In this document: piece by piece, positions 60,730 to 64,000 of the stretch
How the letters are laid out: every line of letters begins with the position of its first letter
How positions within the stretch are numbered: the stretch's first letter is position 1
Assembly (NCBI GenBank): GCA_022836915.1
Contig: CP094668.1
Span: forward strand, 4,464,001 to 4,528,000
Reading direction: 5' to 3'
DNA length: 64,000 nucleotides
DNA from: Paenibacillus sp. OVF10
GTDB taxonomy: Bacteria > Bacillota > Bacilli > Paenibacillales > Paenibacillaceae
Position numbers and translations under genes: made by a program
The notes under the pieces: model-generated
Database searches by the model: none
Seen by the model: only the letters and a program-made list of their open reading frames with translations
Told to the model about the DNA's origin: nothing

Positions 60730-61103
60730 ATGAATCAGAAAGAATTTGAATCTGTCATCAATCTCCCTGCAAATATTCGTTATGAATACTTCATCAAAAA
60801 AGTAGTAGATTCAGAAGAAGTGTGGGGCCTTTATGAGAATGGTTGGTCAGTTACTGAAGATGATGAAGGTAATAAATTACTTCCATTTTGGCCTAAGAAA
60901 GAATTCGCGGAATACTGTGCAACTGATGGTTGGGAAATTTACTCAAGTAAAAGTATGGATTTGTACGAGTTCATAGACGAGTTTCTACCCAATCTAAAAA
61001 AGAGGGTTTTAAACCTTCAATATTCTTAAATAATGCTGATTCTGCTGTATTAGAAGTCGATATACTAATTGAGGATTTAAAGACAGAACTTGAAAAATAC
61101 TAA
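60730..61103 (+). CDS. DUF2750 protein, probable immunity partner (frameshift as sequenced)
   Basis: About 124 residues after repair. DUF2750 features: VINLPANIRYEYFIKKVVDS EEVWGLYENGW, then LLPFWPKKEFAEYCATDGWE and, after the break, IFLNNADSAVLEVDILIEDL KTELEKY. The frame is lost in A6 at 60996-61001; one added A moves the stop from 61029 to 61103. AGGAGG precedes the start. It lies 19 bases after the toxin gene in the same direction, the usual place of an immunity gene; that role is inferred from position. Confidence 0.82.
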
Positions 61104-61193
61104 CAGGATTGATAATGGCCGTTCCCAGAATGTCGACTGCCGGGGACGGTCGAATGAAATGAATTATTTTGATCTTTTGATCAAATGTAGAGT

Positions 61194-61310
61194 GTCGCCG
61201 GACAAGAACATTGTTCCATTCAAAGTCGCTATTATAGCGGCTTTTTTGTTTTAAGGAACTACGTTCTTGGACCAAGCTGAGGACAAGAACTTTGTGTCAT
61301 TCCCGATTAG
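61194..61310 (+). repeat. GGACAAGAAC repeat, diverged copy
   Basis: GTCGCCGGACAAGAACATTG, terminator GTCGCTATTATAGCGGC with T6, changed palindrome, end GATTAG. The recombinase fragment begins within ten bases. Confidence 0.8.
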
Positions 61311-61316
61311 GTAAAG

Positions 61317-61430
61317 ACAATGATTTATACGCACTTAACAGATGATCAAATGAGAAACGCTGTAAACAACATGGATAAATAATTTGGAGGAGTGACATAA
61401 AGTTGCCTACCAGACTAGAAAAATTACTAA
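61317..61430 (+). pseudogene. Second copy of the recombinase 3' end with flank
   Basis: 61317-61382 encodes MIYTHLTDDQMRNAVNNMDK and a stop, differing from 55262-55326 at only a few bases; the downstream GGAGGAGTGACATAAAGTTG is also kept. It holds the catalytic Tyr segment but nothing upstream. Confidence 0.88.
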
Positions 61431-61511
61431 AGGAACAGATCAAGTTCCAAATTTGCTCCGTAAAATAAAGACAATAGGGTATAATTGCGTGAAAGTAGGC
61501 AACTTTATGTC
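61397..61511. repeat. Inverted pair of the TGACATAAAGTTGCC unit
   Basis: TGACATAAAGTTGCCTACC at 61397 and its complement GGCAACTTTATGTCA at 61497-61511 face each other across about 80 bases containing CCAAATTTGCTCCGT. Confidence 0.75.
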
Positions 61512-61519
61512 AATTTACT

Positions 61520-61887
61520 GTCGAGGGACAAGAACATGTTCCCATTAAAGTCGCTATTTTAGCGGCTTTTTTATTTTATCGGTACAAGTTCGTGTCCCGA
61601 GCCAAGGACAAGAACTTGTACCGATTGCCGGAATGGACAAGAACATAGTCCGATTACCGATTAGATGTATATCTAAACATTGATAACATGCACTTAGAGC
61701 TTTATTAAGTACCATAACACATGAAAATGTTCACAATGTTGTGTGACAACTGACAAGATGGGAGGTTAAACACGTTTGCTAGGTATTAAAAAAGCGAAAT
61801 ATCAGACTGAAACTGGCAGTTGAGGACAAGAACTTGTACCGATTGCCGAGAGGGACAAGAACATGTTCCTATTTCCGATTAGGCGTT
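61520..61887 (+). repeat. Extended GGACAAGAAC repeat (~368 bp)
   Basis: A full 157-bp element (61520-61676), the ~150-bp extension with GGTTAAACACG and GAAATATCAGACTGAAACTG, and an end with two more cores. Its last bases supply the stop codon of the MerR gene on the other strand. Confidence 0.88.
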
Positions 61888-62214
61888 TTTGCATATAATT
61901 TTCTCCAGACGGAATTGTGTCTGTGCCACTGCACGTTCCACCTTAGCTTTGTGCATGAGCAAAAATTGTTTTCTGGCATCGAGAGGAGGATATCCTTGTC
62001 GAATCAGTTCTGTGTAAGCCTTAATATCCTCAATAGACATGCCCGTATCTTTCAAAGCGATAACCAACTCCAGCCACTCTAGGACTTCGTTCGAATATTC
62101 TCTTCTACCTGAAGCATTACGTTCCACATGAGGTAAGCTGTCTTCTTGCTCATAATAGCGCAGGGTGGAGGGACGTAAACCTGTAATTTTCTCAATTTCA
62201 CTAATACTGTACAT
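61879..62214 (-). CDS. MerR family regulator, C-terminus cut by a repeat
   Basis: 111 residues. HTH and wing: MYSISEIEKITGLRPSTLRY YEQEDSLPHVERNASGRREY; then the helical dimerisation part ALKDTGMSIEDIKAYTELIR. ATG 62214 has AAAGGA upstream. The frame ends LEKIICKNA, with the last codons and the stop lying in the extended GGACAAGAAC repeat, so about 10-20 native residues are missing. No effector domain: probably senses through oxidation or as a two-part regulator; the target is unknown. Confidence 0.85.
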   Translation of the reverse strand: MYSISEIEKITGLRPSTLRYYEQEDSLPHVERNASGRREYSNEVLEWLELVIALKDTGMSIEDIKAYTELIRQGYPPLDARKQFLLMHKAKVERAVAQTQFRLEKIICKNA

Positions 62215-62376
62215 GCCAAACGATCCTTTCATAGTTAAAGTTAACTCGAAGTGAATTGCACACTAGTAACGTGTTATATGCCGAATCAAAGACTGGTCAC
62301 AGTCAGCAGTAAAATATAAACGACAACGAAATGACTTATGCATGCTGATGTTATGAAGTTTTAAAGCATAGAATCC

Positions 62377-63170
62377 TCATTTTAGATAGTTACTTACATT
62401 GTTCTTAAAATCTCGTGGTGTCATGCCGTAAATAGCCTGGAACACCCGATTGAACGTACGCTGGCTATCGAATCCTGCATTCATCCACACCGTTGTTAGA
62501 GACGCATCTGTGGTACGAATTAACATGGAAGCATACTCAACCCGAAGCATCGATAGATAGTTTCGCAGGTTCATTTTGAATCGCTTGGAGAAGATGCGAG
62601 AAATATAATATTTACTTACGTTAAACTCGGAGGCAAGAGTGTCTAAGGTGATGGGCTCGGTGAAATGTGTTGCTAAGTATTCCATCAGCTTCTTGGATAA
62701 ATCCTGTACTGGAAGTTGCTGTACTTGTTCAAATTCAATTTCGCGCAATAGATGCGCGATGATGATGTGAATCCAACCAAGCTTAATGGCATAATCATCA
62801 TCCCGTTTCACTTTCTCAAATGCAACTGCAACGTCTTCATGAACATATGGTTTAGTAATAGTTGGATTCTTAAGATGGAAGCGAGTCAGATCAGGAAACA
62901 GACCGCCTAAGAGCTTGGGATGGATAATAATTAACACCTCCCTCGTATAGGAATCCCCAGTTGTTTCGTAACGGTGAACCATATCAGGGAATATCATTGC
63001 TGCGTCACCTTCGTGCAAATCATACGTTTGATCATTCACTTCAATCCGTTGAGACCCTGAAATGACATATAGAATTTCAAGATATCCATGCATATGTGGA
63101 GGAAAGAAATCTCCTTCAAATTCCGGATAACCGATAATTCATCCTTACGAATCTCATAAAAAGGTAACAT
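62377..63170 (-). CDS. AraC family regulator with cupin domain (frameshift as sequenced)
   Basis: About 264 residues after repair. Start ATG 63170 with GGAGGT gives MLPFYEIRKDELSVIRN; one base added at AAA 63118-63120 joins this to GDFFPPHMHGYLEILYVISG, the cupin with its metal-type histidines. DNA-binding part: LDTLASEFNVSKYYISRIFS and TTVWMNAGFDSQRTFNRVFQ followed by YGMTPRDF. Divergent from the membrane sensor gene, and probably controls a sugar operon beyond the window. Confidence 0.87.
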
Positions 63171-63299
63171 CCGTCTTAACCTCCAGTGCAATTTTTGGCT
63201 AGTTTTATATTCTTTATGTCTATATTCTTGTTCATTGCCATGATAAACTCTAGTGTGACGAGATCTACAACGGCTCAACATTTTTATAGTACGGCAAAA

Positions 63300-63313
63300 T
63301 GCAAGCGATTACA
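63300..63313. promoter_or_regulatory. cre-like site (TGCAAGCGATTACA)
   Basis: Matches the CcpA site consensus at all but one position and lies between the divergent AraC and sensor genes. Confidence 0.45.
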
Positions 63314-63384
63314 TGACTGCCGTGAAGGGTTTCATGACAAATGGACTCAAGATGTACCAATTCAAACAGATGGAGGAGCAGGAC

Positions 63385-64000
63385 ATGCGAAAGAGTAAAA
63401 CGTTTACGAATATCTTTGTCTCGATCCTACTCCTTAGCATTGGACTCGTTGTAGGTTTTGGGAGTTATATCTATGTTTCAACTACAAAATCGGTAATAGA
63501 GCGTGTAAGCGAGGGGCACCAAAGCTTAATTCTGCAGGTGAGAAATACACTGGAACAAAAAATTCAAACCATTGAATATGCTTTTGCCACGTACAGTACG
63601 ACGCCATCGTTTCGTAAGGTCATTAACAGTCCATTAAGCGGGCAAGATTATGAAGCATATCGCGAACTGAATTCCCAGCTAGGTTATATTGCAACGATGG
63701 GGCTTGATGGCGTGCAGTATTCGCTTGTGAGTCTGAAGCAGAATTGGAGCCTGTCTAACGGATCGTTATCACGAATTACAGATGAAGAGAAGCAACAGAT
63801 GCAAGCCTTATTCGCTGATCCGGAAGGCAATAACCTCTATTGGACCAAAACAAAGGAAGGTCTTCGATTACTGCATGCGTTACCGATGTATTCGAAGGAC
63901 AAAGAAGCCATTGCGATGTCGGACATTTCTTTGCGAACACTGAATCAATCCCTACAGACGCAATCCGATGCTCCTATCTACATTTTGAACAAACAGGGTG
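63385..64000 (+). CDS. Membrane sensor, probably YesM-like histidine kinase (runs off the window)
   Basis: Partial, 205 residues visible. TGGAGGAGCAGGAC precedes the ATG. Residues 8-32 are a membrane helix (TNIFVSILLLSIGLVVGFGS), followed by an extracellular sensor domain (HQSLILQVRNTLEQKIQTIE, LNSQLGYIATMGLDGVQYSL, DPEGNNLYWTKTKEGLRLLH) of the Cache type found in sensor kinases and in AraC regulators with membrane anchors. The output domain lies outside, so the exact class is not settled. Divergent from the AraC gene. Confidence 0.8.
   Translation, partial: MRKSKTFTNIFVSILLLSIGLVVGFGSYIYVSTTKSVIERVSEGHQSLILQVRNTLEQKIQTIEYAFATYSTTPSFRKVINSPLSGQDYEAYRELNSQLGYIATMGLDGVQYSLVSLKQNWSLSNGSLSRITDEEKQQMQALFADPEGNNLYWTKTKEGLRLLHALPMYSKDKEAIAMSDISLRTLNQSLQTQSDAPIYILNKQG

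Noticed and set aside
61009..61275. Minus-strand frame of 88 residues over the DUF2750 end
   Set aside because: It covers the restored DUF2750 tail and part of a repeat, with no coding support.
1..64000. tRNA or rRNA genes
   Set aside because: I looked for tRNA-like cloverleaf ends and conserved rRNA blocks and saw none.

Overview
The window looks like chromosomal DNA from a low-to-mid GC, spore-former-type Firmicute, most likely Paenibacillus. The grounds are a GntR/LacI hybrid regulator, CUT1 sugar transporters, GH43 and GH127 enzymes, a giant SLH-anchored protein, YesM-like and AraC-type regulators, strong AGGAGG ribosome sites, and two families of short hairpin repeats between genes. This is inference from gene content; no rRNA or marker gene is present.

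Layout. 0-20 kb is a carbohydrate (arabinan/arabinoside) region: a GntR/LacI regulator divergent from a solute-binding protein and two permeases, then a GH43 enzyme, a GH127 beta-L-arabinofuranosidase, an AraC regulator, a roughly 2,440-residue DUF5695/discoidin/SLH cell-surface protein, a SetA-like sugar efflux transporter and a second GH43. 20-37 kb is a mixed accessory stretch: alpha/beta hydrolase, histidine phosphatase, a MarR-GNAT fusion with its own operators, a MazG-like protein, decayed oxidoreductase genes, NTF2-like and WYL genes, an ECF sigma factor with a long C-terminal extension lying between two IS110 transposase pieces, an ABC-2 permease, an amidohydrolase, two LysR regulators, an EamA exporter and a PhzF-DinB chimera. 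37-45 kb holds small secreted proteins of unknown function, acetyltransferases, a NUDIX hydrolase and many intergenic repeats. 45.7-48 kb is the kbl-tdh threonine-to-glycine operon. 48-54 kb has an aldo/keto reductase with a divergent TetR, gene remnants, a sugar O-acetyltransferase and two convergent secreted proteins. 54-61.7 kb is an accessory module: a 5'-truncated XerS-like recombinase, tandem repeats, a WapA-like YD-repeat protein with a toxin-like tail, its probable DUF2750 immunity partner, and a second copy of the recombinase 3' end. The window ends with MerR, AraC and the start of a membrane sensor.

Two things run through the whole window. First, at least 24 genes or parts of genes are broken by what reads as a single missing base, nearly always in a homopolymer; restoring one base restores a normal family member each time, so this is probably an assembly error signature. 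Coordinates below give the restored gene span. Second, a roughly 157-bp element with four GGACAAGAAC cores, a strong palindrome and a built-in terminator recurs about 13 times, always in the same orientation, often next to a second hairpin family that is also uniformly oriented. Longer versions of the first element abut truncated genes, including the recombinase. The repeat family with its link to the XerS-like recombinase and YD-repeat module is the best candidate here for something not well described.
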